This document shows positions 35,587-46,046 of a stretch of DNA of 64,000 bases, in pieces. Both the position numbers and the translations under genes were made by a program. The notes under the pieces were generated by a model that was given only the letters and a program-made list of their open reading frames with translations, was not told where the DNA came from and did not search any database. Source of the stretch: Carnobacterium sp. CP1 (GTDB taxonomy: Bacteria; Bacillota; Bacilli; Lactobacillales; Carnobacteriaceae); NCBI RefSeq assembly GCF_001483965.1, contig NZ_CP010796.1:1302001-1366000 (forward strand), written 5' to 3'. Numbering within the stretch: the first letter of the stretch is position 1; each line of letters starts with the position of its first letter.

Positions 35587-36402
35587 TTACTCTTTGATGA
35601 TAGTATGCAGTGTTGCCTCTGGTTCAGCCAATGGCTCAGCCGCCTTTTGATGATAAGCTTGGTAATAAAATAACGAAACAAAAATAGCCCCGCCTACAAC
35701 ATTTCCCAAATAAACAGGAACCACATTAGCAATAAATTGGCTCCATGTAGCGCCACCTTCAAAAATAGCTGCTGGAATGATAAACATATTCGCCACACTA
35801 TGCTGAAAGCCGATCGCAACAAAAGTCATTACCGGAAACCAGACTCCCATGATTTTCCCCATACTATCTTTAGCTCCATAACATAACCATAAAGACATTC
35901 CTACAAACCAGTTAGCTCCAATCCCTGATAGAAAGGCTTCTAATGGATGGGCAGAGATTTTCGCTTGTGCTATTAAAATGGTTTCCTGCAAATACGGCTC
36001 AGCACTTGTCAATCCGAGCACATGTCCAAAAACATAAGCAACAGCTACGGCTCCGATCAAATTAGCAGCCGTAATCACTGCCCAATTCTTTAACAGTTCT
36101 TTGGTAGTGACTTTTTTATCCCACCAAGCAAGAGAAACGGCCATAATATTGCCGGTAACTAATTCTCCGCCTCCCAATAAAATCAAAATCAGTCCTATCG
36201 GAAAAACACACGCTCCAATAAACGTTGCTAAGCTACCCCACTCTTCGATCATAGGTGCTGCTACTCGCACATACCCTAAATAACCCAAAGCAATCAACGC
36301 TCCGCCTAAAAAACCGAGAATCCATTTTGCTTGTAGTGTTTTTTTGATTTTTTTTTGGCCGGTTGCGATAACCAGCTCCATTATTTCTTCTGGTGTGTAC
36401 AT
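35587..36402 (-). CDS. Formate/nitrite transporter family channel (FNT)
   Basis: A 271-residue protein with six hydrophobic segments. The FNT signatures LLGGGELVTGN and GANWFVGMSLW are present. FNT channels carry formate, nitrite, hydrosulfide or lactate. In this fermentative organism formate, or lactate, is plausible but not shown. It is monocistronic between two terminators. An imperfect cre-like stretch (TGTAAACG) lies about 80 bases upstream. Confidence 0.85.
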   Translation of the reverse strand: MYTPEEIMELVIATGQKKIKKTLQAKWILGFLGGALIALGYLGYVRVAAPMIEEWGSLATFIGACVFPIGLILILLGGGELVTGNIMAVSLAWWDKKVTTKELLKNWAVITAANLIGAVAVAYVFGHVLGLTSAEPYLQETILIAQAKISAHPLEAFLSGIGANWFVGMSLWLCYGAKDSMGKIMGVWFPVMTFVAIGFQHSVANMFIIPAAIFEGGATWSQFIANVVPVYLGNVVGGAIFVSLFYYQAYHQKAAEPLAEPEATLHTIIKE

Positions 36403-36493
36403 TGCTTTTCTCCTCTCTGCTCAACAAGCAGTATAATCACTTCGCTCTTTTTCTTACGGTTTAATTGCTCAACTAATCACATGTAAACGCAAA

Positions 36494-36540
36494 AAATAAA
36501 AAGGCAATCTATCTATTATAGTTAGAATACCTTTTTATTT
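36494..36540. terminator. Terminator after pdp
   Basis: AAATAAAAAGG pairs with CCTTTTTATTT, with an inner CTAT/ATAG pairing. It lies about 40 bases after the pdp stop on the minus strand. Confidence 0.75.
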
Positions 36541-36581
36541 CATTTTAAGCAATACTTTTTTGAATTTTGATTGTGAATAGT

Positions 36582-37883
36582 TTAATCAACTATAACTTCG
36601 TGAATCAAAGGAATAGGATCTGCCTCTTCTGAAATGGTTAAGCTTTCCCATATTTTTTCTTCTACTTCAGGAATTTCTAGTTGGTTGCTATGAATTGTTA
36701 GCAGAGGATCGCCTTTTTTTACAGCGTCTCCTACTTTTTTATGCAAAACCAGGCCAACAGCTAAATCAATCTCGCTATCTTTTGTGGCGCGGCCGGCTCC
36801 TAACATCATCGCAGCTACTCCTAGACCGTCGGCAACAATTTGAGACAACTTTCCGTCACGATCAGCCAGAACTTCTGTTTCGTAAGCGGCTTGTGGCAAT
36901 AATTCAGGATTCTCAATAACTGAAATGTCTCCACCTTGAGAAGCAGCAAAAACTTTGAATTTTTCCAATGCTTTTCCATTCGTCAAATTTTCTTCCAGTA
37001 AAGCTCTGGCTTCTGACAAATCACTTCCCACTCCTGCTAAATGAACCATTTGGCTGCCTAGCGTTAAGCATAAATCGACTAAGTCCGCAGGGCCATGGCC
37101 ATTTAACGTATCAATCGCTTCCTTGATTTCTAGAGCATTTCCAATAGCAAATCCTAATGGTTGGCTCATATCTGAAATAACGGCCATGGTATCACGTCCC
37201 ACCATTTTACCGATTTTTACCATTGCATGAGCTAATTCACGTGCGTCTTCAGTTGTCTTCATGAATGCTCCCGCGCCAGTTTTAACATCCAACACAATAG
37301 CGTCTGCACCTGAAGCGATTTTTTTACTCATGATCGAACTAGCGATCAATGGAATGGAATCGACCGTTCCTGTGACGTCTCGCAAAGCATACAATTTCTT
37401 ATCGGCTGGGGTTAAATTACCCGATTGCCCCACGACCGCTACTTTATTTTTGTTCACCAATTCAATAAATTTTTCTTCCGTCAACTCCACATGAAAACCA
37501 GGAATAGCTTCTAACTTATCAATCGTTCCGCCGGTATGGCCTAACCCTCTCCCGCTCATTTTAGCGATTGGAACTCCTAAGCTGGCCACTAAAGGCGCCA
37601 AAACTAAAGTAGTTGTGTCTCCTACGCCGCCTGTAGAATGCTTGTCTACTTTTATGCCGTGGATAGCGGATAAATCAATCGTCTCGCCGGAACGAACGAT
37701 GCTCATCGTCAAGTCGCTTCGTTCTTGATCGTTCATATCTTTGAAATAGATGGCCATCGCCATCGCACTCATTTGATAATCAGGAATGTCTCCTGCTGTA
37801 AACCCTTGTATCATAAAATCAATTTCCTCAGTTGTTAATGCTTCCCCATGTTGTTTTTTAGTAATCAAATCTACTATTCTCAT
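36582..37883 (-). CDS. pdp: Pyrimidine-nucleoside phosphorylase
   Basis: A 433-residue enzyme that phosphorolyses uridine and thymidine-type nucleosides to base plus (deoxy)ribose 1-phosphate. It has the [14 protein letters not shown] phosphate site, [13 protein letters not shown] and [11 protein letters not shown], with a C-terminal biotinyl-like fold ([19 protein letters not shown]). It lies upstream of and in line with rpiA, both serving pentose recovery. A perfect cre site precedes it. Confidence 0.95.
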   Translation of the reverse strand: MRIVDLITKKQHGEALTTEEIDFMIQGFTAGDIPDYQMSAMAMAIYFKDMNDQERSDLTMSIVRSGETIDLSAIHGIKVDKHSTGGVGDTTTLVLAPLVASLGVPIAKMSGRGLGHTGGTIDKLEAIPGFHVELTEEKFIELVNKNKVAVVGQSGNLTPADKKLYALRDVTGTVDSIPLIASSIMSKKIASGADAIVLDVKTGAGAFMKTTEDARELAHAMVKIGKMVGRDTMAVISDMSQPLGFAIGNALEIKEAIDTLNGHGPADLVDLCLTLGSQMVHLAGVGSDLSEARALLEENLTNGKALEKFKVFAASQGGDISVIENPELLPQAAYETEVLADRDGKLSQIVADGLGVAAMMLGAGRATKDSEIDLAVGLVLHKKVGDAVKKGDPLLTIHSNQLEIPEVEEKIWESLTISEEADPIPLIHEVIVD

Positions 37884-37937
37884 CTTATCTATTCCCTTCT
37901 AGTTGCTATTACATTTTTATCTTATCATACAACGAAA

Positions 37938-37951
37938 TGATAACGGTTTCA
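37938..37951. promoter_or_regulatory. CcpA cre site upstream of pdp
   Basis: On the minus strand TGAAACCGTTATCA fits TGWAANCGNTNWCA at every position. It lies 55 bases upstream of the pdp start, so catabolite control of nucleoside use is expected. It lies between pdp and rpiA. Confidence 0.75.
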
Positions 37952-37993
37952 ATGGTTTTGAAAGTTTACCCACCGTAAATCGGCGGGTTGACC

Positions 37994-38665
37994 TTAACGA
38001 GCCGTTATGACTTCGACACTGTCTTTATGCCCAACCAAGATGGTATCGACCTGATCTAAAAAGAGTCCGTGCTCTACCACACCTGTTAAACTATCTAACC
38101 AAGCAGCCAGTGTATGAGGGTGTTTGATTTCCCCTAAATGCAAATCAATTATGTAATGACCGCCATCGGTAATGTAGGTTTGGCCTGCTTCATCTAAACG
38201 AAGAGTCGGCTGGTACCCTTTTGCTTCAAATAAACGAAATAGCTGTTGGTAACCAAACGTCACGACTTCAATAGGTAATGGGAAAGCACCTAACGTTTCG
38301 ACCATTTTACTGCTGTCCACGATCCACATGACTTTTTTAGAGTGATCAGCTACCATTTTTTCAAATAAATGAGCACCACCGCCGCCTTTTATGCCTTGGT
38401 AATCGCTGCTGATCTCATCTGCTCCGTCAATCGTCAAATCGATTTCTTTCACATCATTTAAATCTTTTAACGGAATGCCCAATGCTTCTGCTTGTTCTTT
38501 GGTACGCAATGAAGTCGTTACACCAGTCATCGTCAAACCTTCTTGCACTCTCCGACCCAGTGCTTCAACTAAATAATAAGCTGTTGAACCTGTCCCCAGT
38601 CCAACGACCATCCCGTCTTTCACATACTCTGCTGCTTTTTCTCCAACCATTTGTTTGATATTCAT
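37994..38665 (-). CDS. rpiA: Ribose-5-phosphate isomerase A
   Basis: A 223-residue enzyme that interconverts ribose 5-phosphate and ribulose 5-phosphate. It has the phosphate loop [15 protein letters not shown], the catalytic DGADEI and [14 protein letters not shown]. The length is normal for the family. It precedes pdp on the same strand, joining nucleoside-derived ribose to the pentose phosphate pathway. A GC-rich hairpin without T-run (37969-37991) lies after its stop. Confidence 0.96.
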   Translation of the reverse strand: MNIKQMVGEKAAEYVKDGMVVGLGTGSTAYYLVEALGRRVQEGLTMTGVTTSLRTKEQAEALGIPLKDLNDVKEIDLTIDGADEISSDYQGIKGGGGAHLFEKMVADHSKKVMWIVDSSKMVETLGAFPLPIEVVTFGYQQLFRLFEAKGYQPTLRLDEAGQTYITDGGHYIIDLHLGEIKHPHTLAAWLDSLTGVVEHGLFLDQVDTILVGHKDSVEVITAR

Positions 38666-38725
38666 GTCTGTTTTCCTCCTAAATTGTTTCAGAAAGTACT
38701 AGATTCACATCACATCTTCTTGCTG

Positions 38726-39184
38726 TCAGGCTGCATACACTAATTCAAATTGTTCACAGACAATCTCCATTGTCGTTGAAAACAGTTGGTTTTTATTTTC
38801 ACATTGATGTTGAAAATAAGGTTGATAAACCTTACGCCAGTTCGTCAAAGTTCGGTCGCCTTCACCTTCTTCGTAAGCTATCTCATCCGTCACTTCATCA
38901 AACGGCATGATGGAAACTTTCAATGTTTGAACTACACCAATCGCTTGTTGATTGCCGTCTAAAATAATGGAATAATCACCTTTTTGCGGCACTGGTCGAT
39001 CATTATCTTCGTATTCTGACAATAACGTCGTCCTAGCCGTTTTCAAACCTTCTAACACCAATGCAGCTGCTTCATTTGCAGTGCTTTCGTTATCCCCGAA
39101 TGACAATAATTCATAATGACTTGGCAAATTAGGGATTTGCAGGTTGAAATTCTCCCATAATTCTTTTGCTGATTCGTTTATCAT
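38726..39184 (-). CDS. ASCH-domain protein
   Basis: A 152-residue protein. The stretch GLKTARTTLLSEYED, DNDRPVPQKGDYSIILDG and FDEVTDEIAYEEGEGDRTL is the ASCH fold (a PUA-like beta-barrel), predicted to bind RNA or hydrolyse modified nucleosides. The start ATG 39184 follows GGTGGAG; the longer frame to 39259 lacks an RBS. The cellular role is unknown. Confidence 0.8.
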   Translation of the reverse strand: MINESAKELWENFNLQIPNLPSHYELLSFGDNESTANEAAALVLEGLKTARTTLLSEYEDNDRPVPQKGDYSIILDGNQQAIGVVQTLKVSIMPFDEVTDEIAYEEGEGDRTLTNWRKVYQPYFQHQCENKNQLFSTTMEIVCEQFELVYAA

Positions 39185-39412
39185 TGCTCCACCCTTACTT
39201 TTCTCGATACTGTGAAACAGGCAAATTAAGTTCATTTCGTAAATTTTTTTCTGTCTCATGCATCGTACTTAGCTACTCATACTAACTAACAATCAAAGAG
39301 TATTGTACCATAATCCGTTAAAATTTGTTCGGTTTCAATTTTTTTCTTTGAGTCAGCTGACTTATTATTATTTTGTCATTCATTCAGATTCTAGCACAAC
39401 TTTTTTAGCAGT

Positions 39413-39447
39413 AAAAAACACAATCTTCCACTAAAGAAGATTGTGTT
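39413..39447 (-). terminator. Terminator of the pot operon
   Basis: On the minus strand AACACAATCTTC pairs with GAAGATTGTGTT and is followed by TTTTT, 15 bases after the potD stop. Confidence 0.9.
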
Positions 39448-39461
39448 AAACTTATCTGTTA

Positions 39462-40535
39462 TTAATTTCGATGCATTTTAAATTCCAAGAAAAAGTCATT
39501 ATAAATGCCAATGTACTTTCTGCCTAAGTCTTCATAGACTTCCAAATTTTCCATCGTTTTTGAATCTGGATAAAACTGTTCATCTTCTGTGAGTTCATCT
39601 GGCAGCAATTCCATTGCGACTTTATTTGGAGTAGAGTACCCTACATACTCAGCATTTTGGGCTGCATTTTCCGGCTCCAACATGAAATTGATAAAGGCAT
39701 AAGCAGCGTCCAAATTTTCAGCTGTTTTAGGGATCACAAAGTTATCAAACCAAACATTCGAACCTTCGCTTGGGATAACGTAATGCAATCGATCATTTCC
39801 ATCCAACATTTCTGCAGCTTCACCTGAAAAAGTGACCGCTACAGAACTTTCTTCTTGAATCATATACATCTTTATTTCATCTGCGACGATCGCTTTGACA
39901 TTAGGAGTCAAACCATCTAATTTTTCAGCTGCTGCTTCTAGCTCTGTTTGATCCTTAGAATTTAACGAATGGCCTAAACTGTTTAAGGATAATCCCATAA
40001 TTTCACGAGCTCCATCTATCAACATCACATCGTTTTTCAAATCTGGGTTCCATAAATCATCCCAATGCTGAATCGCGTCTTCTGCGATAAATTTATCATT
40101 GTAAATAATGCCCAACGTTCCCCAAAAATACGGAATCGAATACTGATTTTCCGGATCAAAGGCTTTATTTAAAAACTGTTCATCTAAGTTTGCCATCCCT
40201 GCTATTTTTTCATGATCTAATTTAACCAATAAATCTTCTTTGATCATCCGTTGAATCATGTATTCACTGGGAACAGCCAGATCGTAAGTTGTCCCCCCTT
40301 GTTCAATTTTAGTGTACATGGCTTCATTCGAATCAAAAGTCTCATAAGAAACTCGATAGCCTGTTTCTTTTTCAAACTTTGTGATCAACGCTGGGTCGAT
40401 GTAATCTCCCCAATTGTAGAGACTCAATGTATTATCAGATGTAATGCCTTGCGCTTTATTGAGTTGGCTGACTGAAAAATAAATTCCGCCGCTAACCATT
40501 AAAATCAATAATACGAGAGTGATCAAACGTTTCAT
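39462..40535 (-). CDS. potD: Spermidine/putrescine-binding protein PotD
   Basis: A 357-residue substrate-binding protein of the polyamine ABC importer. An N-terminal hydrophobic segment (residues 4-24) lacks a lipobox cysteine, so the protein is probably anchored by an uncleaved or normally cleaved signal. The binding-protein core has LYNWGDYIDPALI, TYDLAVPSEYMIQ, PYFWGTLGI and FMLEPENAAQNAEYVGYSTPN. It is the last gene of potABCD and overlaps potC by 4 bases. Confidence 0.93.
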   Translation of the reverse strand: MKRLITLVLLILMVSGGIYFSVSQLNKAQGITSDNTLSLYNWGDYIDPALITKFEKETGYRVSYETFDSNEAMYTKIEQGGTTYDLAVPSEYMIQRMIKEDLLVKLDHEKIAGMANLDEQFLNKAFDPENQYSIPYFWGTLGIIYNDKFIAEDAIQHWDDLWNPDLKNDVMLIDGAREIMGLSLNSLGHSLNSKDQTELEAAAEKLDGLTPNVKAIVADEIKMYMIQEESSVAVTFSGEAAEMLDGNDRLHYVIPSEGSNVWFDNFVIPKTAENLDAAYAFINFMLEPENAAQNAEYVGYSTPNKVAMELLPDELTEDEQFYPDSKTMENLEVYEDLGRKYIGIYNDFFLEFKMHRN

Positions 40536-41365
40536 CGCATAGTCACCGCCTCAGTTTGATGCAATTTTTTATTTTTTTGTTTTTTTGTCACATTGTGTTG
40601 TTGGATAAAGTAATACCCAATAACCAATATTAACGAAAAGATAAACATTAACGCACTTAATGCATTGATCTCCAAGCTAACACCTTGGCGTGCCCTCGAA
40701 TAGATTTCTACTGCTAATGTTGTGAACCCATTGCCTGTTACAAAAAATGTTACCGCAAAGTCATCCAGTGAATACGTAAATGCCATAAAAAATCCTGCTA
40801 GGATCCCTGGTGTAATGCTGGGCAAAATCACTTTGCTCAATACTTGCCAATTATTGGCCCCTAGATCACGAGCTGCCATAATCATTGAATCGTTCATTTC
40901 TTTTAATTTAGGCAACACCATTAAAACCACAATGGGTATACTAAAAGCAATATGAGCCAGCAATACCGAAGCAAAACCTAGTCCAAAACCAATGAAAGTG
41001 AATAAAATCAGAAAGCTGGCTCCGATGATAACATCTGGTGAAACTATCAAGATATTGTTCATACTTAAAAGTGCGTTGCGTGTTTGTCGTTTCTTAGTGT
41101 AGTAAATAGCCAATGCTCCAAAAGTTCCAACAATAGTTGCAATCAAAGAAGACAATAAGGCTACCAAGAATGTATTCAAAACAATTGTAATCAACCGAAC
41201 GTCTTCAAAAACAGCCGTATAGTTATCCCAAGTAAACCCGCTAAACTGATTCATATCCCCGCCCGCATTAAAAGAGTAAAAAATCAAATAAAAAATAGGA
41301 GCGTAAAGAACCGCAAAAACCAAGATCAAATAAAGATTGGAGAGTTTAAATTTTTTCTTTTTCAT
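40532..41365 (-). CDS. potC: Polyamine ABC transporter permease PotC
   Basis: A 277-residue inner-membrane permease with six hydrophobic segments. The EAA loop AARDLGANNWQVLSKVILPS contacts the ATPase. It overlaps potB and potD by 4 bases each (ATGA), so translation is coupled. Confidence 0.92.
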   Translation of the reverse strand: MKKKKFKLSNLYLILVFAVLYAPIFYLIFYSFNAGGDMNQFSGFTWDNYTAVFEDVRLITIVLNTFLVALLSSLIATIVGTFGALAIYYTKKRQTRNALLSMNNILIVSPDVIIGASFLILFTFIGFGLGFASVLLAHIAFSIPIVVLMVLPKLKEMNDSMIMAARDLGANNWQVLSKVILPSITPGILAGFFMAFTYSLDDFAVTFFVTGNGFTTLAVEIYSRARQGVSLEINALSALMFIFSLILVIGYYFIQQHNVTKKQKNKKLHQTEAVTMR

Positions 41366-42177
41366 TTATGATTCTCTCCTTTCTTTCGCTTTTCTCCTGT
41401 TGCCAACATGATAAGCAACATAGCGACGATCAGCACCACGCCTATCGTCGAACCCATTCCCCAGTCCTGCGTTACTAAAAAGTGCTGTTCAATAGCTGTT
41501 CCAAGTGTTATCACGCGATTTCCACCGATTAAACGGGTCAACATAAAGAGCGACAAAGAAGGAATAAAAACAGCTTGTACACCGCTTTTCACACCGCTCA
41601 AGGTCAAAGGAAAAATCACACGCCGGAACGTTTCAACATTATTTGCCCCTAAATCACGGCTTGCACTAATATAAGAAGGGTTTAATTCTTCTAGTGCATT
41701 AAAAATAGGCAGAATCATAAAAGGAATCTCAATATAAGTAGCTACCAGCAAAAAACTGACATCCGTAAATAAAATTTGTTGCCGGCCAATTCCGATAAAT
41801 GCCAGAAAATCATTGACTGATCCATTGGCACTAAAAATACCAATAAACGCGTAAGCCTTTAGCAGCAAATTGATCCATGTCGGTAAAATGATCAATAACA
41901 ACCATAATTGCTTGTGCTTGGTTTTATTCAGCAAGTAGGCTGTTGGGTAACTGATGAGCAGCGTCAAAACAGTGATCAAAAAAGCATACCAAACGGAATT
42001 TAACGTCATCGTCAAATAAGTGCTGGACTCAAAGTACGTTTTATAGTTTTCAATTGTAAACTGTCCATCAATGGAAAAAAAAGACTGATAAAAGATCAAG
42101 AGTAATGGAGCAATCACAAATAAAACCAGCCAGATGCTGTAAGGTATAAAATAAAGAGCTTTAGATTGTTTAGTCAT
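41362..42177 (-). CDS. potB: Polyamine ABC transporter permease PotB
   Basis: A 271-residue permease with six hydrophobic segments and the EAA loop ASRDLGANNVETFRRVIFPL. It pairs with PotC to form the channel. It lies 15 bases after potA, with a GGAGG box. Confidence 0.92.
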   Translation of the reverse strand: MTKQSKALYFIPYSIWLVLFVIAPLLLIFYQSFFSIDGQFTIENYKTYFESSTYLTMTLNSVWYAFLITVLTLLISYPTAYLLNKTKHKQLWLLLIILPTWINLLLKAYAFIGIFSANGSVNDFLAFIGIGRQQILFTDVSFLLVATYIEIPFMILPIFNALEELNPSYISASRDLGANNVETFRRVIFPLTLSGVKSGVQAVFIPSLSLFMLTRLIGGNRVITLGTAIEQHFLVTQDWGMGSTIGVVLIVAMLLIMLATGEKRKKGENHK

Positions 42178-42192
42178 TTGTTTTGCCTCCTC

Positions 42193-43284
42193 TTAATCTT
42201 CGTCGTAACTCTCAAGACGAGCATCAAATTCTTGTTCTGATTCGCCAAAACGCATCACATGCACATCTTCTGGTTCAAAATAAAGTCCGACTTCACTGCC
42301 GACCTCAGCTTTTTTTGTCGAATGGACCATCCATTCGTTGCCATCACGGTCATAACCAATAATTTCATAATGAACCCCTCTAAACAACTGAGTATCAACT
42401 TTGATCGTTAGTTTCCCCTGTTCTACAGACGTCAGCACTAAATCTTCAGGACGCAGCACTACTTCTACTTTTTCATTCGGTTTCATTCCGGCATCAACAC
42501 ATTCAAATGTATGCCCAACAAAAGAAACTTGGTAATCTGCCAACATGTGTCCATCAACGATGTTGCTCTCCCCAATAAAATCAGCTACGTAACGATTGAT
42601 CGGTTCATCATAAATATCGACTGGTGTACCGCTTTGAACGATTTCCCCGTCTTTCATAACAAAGATCTCATCGCTCATTGCCAGAGCTTCTTCTTGGTCA
42701 TGAGTGACAAAAACGAATGTGATCCCAAGACGCTGCTGCAGCTCTCGCAATTCATACTGCATTTCTGTTCTTAGTTTCAAGTCTAAGGCTGATAATGGTT
42801 CATCCAATAACAGAACTTCCGGTTCATTAACCAATGCGCGCGCAATCGCTACCCGTTGTCGCTGCCCACCTGACATCTCACTGATTGCTCGGTCTCCATA
42901 CCCAGACAACCGCACCATTTTTAAGACTGCCTCAACTTTTTCTTGGATCGCTTTCTTTCCCATTTTTTTAATGCGTAAACCAAAAGCGATATTTTCAAAA
43001 ACATCCATATGCGGAAATAAAGCATAGTCTTGAAAAACGGTATTTACTTTTCGTTTATTGGCAGGAAGGTCATTGACAACTTTTCCATCCAATGTGATCG
43101 TCCCTTCAGTCGCTTCCGCAAAACCCGCAATTAAGCGCAAAATAGTGGTTTTCCCACATCCTGAAGGTCCCAATAAGGTATAAAATTTTCCGCGTTCAAT
43201 ATCAAAATTGATGTTTTTTAAAACAGTTTTATCATCGTATTGTTTTTTTATCTGATCGAATCGAATAATTGCATTCTCTGCCAT
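42193..43284 (-). CDS. potA: Polyamine ABC transporter ATPase PotA
   Basis: A 363-residue ATP-binding subunit. Walker A is [10 protein letters not shown] near residue 38, the signature [15 protein letters not shown] near 137, Walker [13 protein letters not shown] and the switch histidine in THDQEEA. A C-terminal TOBE-type domain (residues 245-340) is present. It is the first transporter gene after the XRE-cupin regulator. Confidence 0.95.
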   Translation of the reverse strand: MAENAIIRFDQIKKQYDDKTVLKNINFDIERGKFYTLLGPSGCGKTTILRLIAGFAEATEGTITLDGKVVNDLPANKRKVNTVFQDYALFPHMDVFENIAFGLRIKKMGKKAIQEKVEAVLKMVRLSGYGDRAISEMSGGQRQRVAIARALVNEPEVLLLDEPLSALDLKLRTEMQYELRELQQRLGITFVFVTHDQEEALAMSDEIFVMKDGEIVQSGTPVDIYDEPINRYVADFIGESNIVDGHMLADYQVSFVGHTFECVDAGMKPNEKVEVVLRPEDLVLTSVEQGKLTIKVDTQLFRGVHYEIIGYDRDGNEWMVHSTKKAEVGSEVGLYFEPEDVHVMRFGESEQEFDARLESYDED

Positions 43285-43374
43285 CTTTTCATGCTCCTTT
43301 TTTGGTTCCTATTCATTCTATTCATCATAGAACCGAACCTTTTTAAATTCTAGTATTCTGCTTGTTCCCTTCGG

Positions 43375-43917
43375 TCAGAGGTAGGAATCCGTCACTACCA
43401 TCAACAGTAAGCTTTCTCCTTGATGATCGTTGATAATTTTATGTTTTTCAGTTGCATGAAAATAAATCGAGTCGCCTTTAGCTGCAAAATAACGTTTCAA
43501 ACCGATTTCCACACAAACCCGGCCTTCTTTTACATAAGCAAATGTTTCAGCTAAAGAAGGGCTAAACTCTTTAAATTCGCCTTTTTCAGCCAGCTTTAAA
43601 AAAATAGGTTCCATTTCATTTTCATTGGCTTCCGGAATCAGCCATTCAATTTCATAACCTTTATCTGGATCTTCAAATCGAGTCATCTCATTGCTTTGGT
43701 AAACGACTCGTTGTTCGATATGCGTCTTATCGAAAAAATCTTTCGGGCTGCAGCCCAATACTTCTAATATATCGAAAAACACTTCCATAGAAGGCATACT
43801 GAGATCTCGTTCCAATTGAGAGATATAGCCTTTGCTTAAATTAGTCCGTTCTCCCAATTCTTCTTGAGTAAAGTTCTTTTGAATGCGTAGATTTTTGATG
43901 CGTTTGCCAATTTCCAT
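43375..43917 (-). CDS. XRE-family regulator with C-terminal cupin domain
   Basis: A 180-residue regulator. An N-terminal helix-turn-helix (TQEELGERTNLSKGYISQLE, residues 16-35) is followed by a linker and a cupin sensor domain with CVEIGLKRYFAAKGDSIYFH. The start ATG 43917 follows AGGAGG by 6 bases; the longer frame reads through the operator region. PuuR-type XRE-cupin proteins control polyamine genes, and this one directly precedes potABCD, so it is the probable polyamine-responsive repressor. Confidence 0.88.
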   Translation of the reverse strand: MEIGKRIKNLRIQKNFTQEELGERTNLSKGYISQLERDLSMPSMEVFFDILEVLGCSPKDFFDKTHIEQRVVYQSNEMTRFEDPDKGYEIEWLIPEANENEMEPIFLKLAEKGEFKEFSPSLAETFAYVKEGRVCVEIGLKRYFAAKGDSIYFHATEKHKIINDHQGESLLLMVVTDSYL

Positions 43918-43945
43918 TTTTTTCCTCCTGTGCTCTTTCAACTCT

Positions 43946-43966
43946 TTGTTTACTTTCAGTAAACAA
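43946..43966. promoter_or_regulatory. Inverted repeat before the XRE-cupin/pot operon
   Basis: TTGTTTAC-tttca-GTAAACAA, perfect 8-base arms, lies 29 bases upstream of the start. A related TAGTTTACTA occurs near 43999. It is the likely binding site of the XRE-cupin protein. Confidence 0.65.
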
Positions 43967-44155
43967 TCACCCACAAAAGTTTAGTCAGAGTAACCATTTA
44001 GTTTACTAATACCTTCTATATTATATATTTTTTTATTGTAAAATCAATAAAAAAAAACCGCTAATGGAATAAATCCACTGCGATCTTCTTGTTTTTATTA
44101 TAACCTAGGTTAATTTAATCTTTTTTGTGAATAACTATAGGACAAAATTCTTTCT

Positions 44156-45058
44156 CTAAAGGTCTTCACCAATAATTCTCACTTCCGGCACCAATTCAAC
44201 ACCGGTATTTTCTAAAATAACTTTCTGAATATAAGCAATCAGTTCAATGTAATCAGTAGCCGTTGCTTGGGCTATATTGACAATAAAACCTGCATGCTTT
44301 TCTGAAATCTGTGCCCCGCCCCAGATTTTACCTTGCAAACCGGCTTCTTGGATCAACTTGCCTGTAAAATAGCCTGTAGGACGCTTGAAGACACTCCCAC
44401 ATGAAGGGTATTCTAGCGGTTGTTTCGACTCTCTCAAAAAGGTCAACTCTTCCATACGCTTTTTGATATCAGCTGGCTTGCCTTTTTCTAAATGAAACTC
44501 AACTTCTAAGACGATATCGCGTGTTTCTTGAATAGCACTGTGACGGTAGCTGAATTCCAGGTCTTTATTTTTCAGTGTTTTTATTTCGCCATCCCGTGTT
44601 AAAATCGTCACCGTATGGATCACTTCACTGACTTCACCTTCATAAGCCCCAGCGTTCATAAATACAGCGCCGCCGATACTGCCCGGAATCCCACAAGCAA
44701 ATTCTAACCCTGTCAAACCGGCTTCAAGAGCCGCATAAGAGGTATCGATCAAACGTGCACCACTTTGTACGGTTATCTGATGTCTGTTAACAGTAATGTC
44801 ATTCATTTCTGTTAAAACCATCACCACACCGTGGATTCCGCCATCTTTAACAATCAAGTTGCTTGCATTTCCCAAAACAGTCAACGGCACTTGCTGCTCG
44901 TTGATCCATCTTACCATTGCAGCAACTTCTTCTTTTTCTTTCGGCAATACTAAGATGTCTGCCGGTCCGCCTGTTTCGGTATACGTGTAAAGCGATAATG
45001 GTTCATTTGCTTTGATCATTGAATTTGGAAATACTTTTTTCATTTGTTCTATTAACAT
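44156..45058 (-). CDS. murB: UDP-N-acetylenolpyruvoylglucosamine reductase
   Basis: A 300-residue flavoenzyme of peptidoglycan precursor synthesis that forms UDP-MurNAc. FAD-binding TGGPADILVLP, VLGNASNLIVKDGG and CGIPGSIGGAVFMNAGAYEG are present. The catalytic Ser lies in YPSCGSVFKRP and the C-terminal Glu in PEVRIIGE. It is upstream of and in line with the regulator-pot genes, the murB-pot neighbourhood seen in many lactic acid bacteria and streptococci. Confidence 0.96.
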   Translation of the reverse strand: MLIEQMKKVFPNSMIKANEPLSLYTYTETGGPADILVLPKEKEEVAAMVRWINEQQVPLTVLGNASNLIVKDGGIHGVVMVLTEMNDITVNRHQITVQSGARLIDTSYAALEAGLTGLEFACGIPGSIGGAVFMNAGAYEGEVSEVIHTVTILTRDGEIKTLKNKDLEFSYRHSAIQETRDIVLEVEFHLEKGKPADIKKRMEELTFLRESKQPLEYPSCGSVFKRPTGYFTGKLIQEAGLQGKIWGGAQISEKHAGFIVNIAQATATDYIELIAYIQKVILENTGVELVPEVRIIGEDL

Positions 45059-45328
45059 TATTTAAAGTCCCTCTCGCGGTTAATTTACTATAAAACATTC
45101 TAACATGTTCCGCATTCATTTGAATAGCCCTAGCTCTATTTCTTACCTTAAATTTAGTTTTCATCTTTTTTAAAAATCACGTTTAACATTTTCAAGCTTC
45201 CTTTTTCTCATTTCCTTCGCTATACTGGTTCTTGCAGGTACGACAGAAATCAAGTTTTTAAAAAAACTGCTTCAATCATGGTTTTCTCAGATCGTTTGCA
45301 AATATGATTTAGTGGGGGCCAGCCTTTC

Positions 45329-46018
45329 ATGAACATCTCGATTTTGTATGAAGATAATCACGTACTCGTTGTTGAAAAACCGGTTAACATTCCAGTTCAA
45401 GCCGATAGCAGCGGAGACCTTGATTTATTAACGCTTTTAAAACAAGACTTAAAAAAACGGTACAATAAACCGGGTAACGTTTTCCTGGGATTAGTCCATC
45501 GGCTAGATAGACCGGTCGGTGGAGCAATGGTATTTGCAAAAACGTCGAAAGCAGCTTCACGGTTATCTGATTTGATGAGACGCCAAGAAATCACTCGTCA
45601 TTATTTAGCCGTTGTCAGAGGAACACCTATCAAAAAAAAGACGCAGTTAGAACATTACTTGCTTAAAGATACGAAAAAGAACAAAGTGTCAGTTGTTTCG
45701 TCTCAGCAAAACAAAGCTAAAAAAGCTGTTTTAGAATACAAAGTATTTGAAAAAAAAAAAAACATGGCTTTACTTGCTGTTAAACTGCACACTGGTCGTC
45801 CTCATCAAATTCGCGTACAGCTGTCTTCCGTTGGTCTGCCGTTATACGGCGACCAAAAATACGGTTCACTAGTGAATCAATCAGGACAACAACTAGCTTT
45901 ATGGGCTCGTTACCTTGAATTTAAACATCCGGTCAAAGACACGGTCATTAAAGTCCATTCTGCTCCACCTGAGCAGCACCCGTGGACCCTTTGGACGGAA
46001 ACAGCCACCACAATTTAG
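45329..46018 (+). CDS. RluA-family pseudouridine synthase (no S4 domain)
   Basis: A 229-residue enzyme with the catalytic HRLDRPVGGAMVFAKT (Asp near residue 60) and the RPHQIRVQLSSVGLPLYGDQ motif. There is no N-terminal S4 RNA-binding domain, so it is of the short RluA/TruC/YqcB kind. The RNA target is unknown. A ten-A run inside the gene is intact, in contrast to the broken A-runs in the guaA element. The RBS is weak (GTGGGGG). Confidence 0.88.
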   Translation: MNISILYEDNHVLVVEKPVNIPVQADSSGDLDLLTLLKQDLKKRYNKPGNVFLGLVHRLDRPVGGAMVFAKTSKAASRLSDLMRRQEITRHYLAVVRGTPIKKKTQLEHYLLKDTKKNKVSVVSSQQNKAKKAVLEYKVFEKKKNMALLAVKLHTGRPHQIRVQLSSVGLPLYGDQKYGSLVNQSGQQLALWARYLEFKHPVKDTVIKVHSAPPEQHPWTLWTETATTI

Positions 46019-46046
46019 CGAACCAATAGCAAAACCTTCGCTGCAG

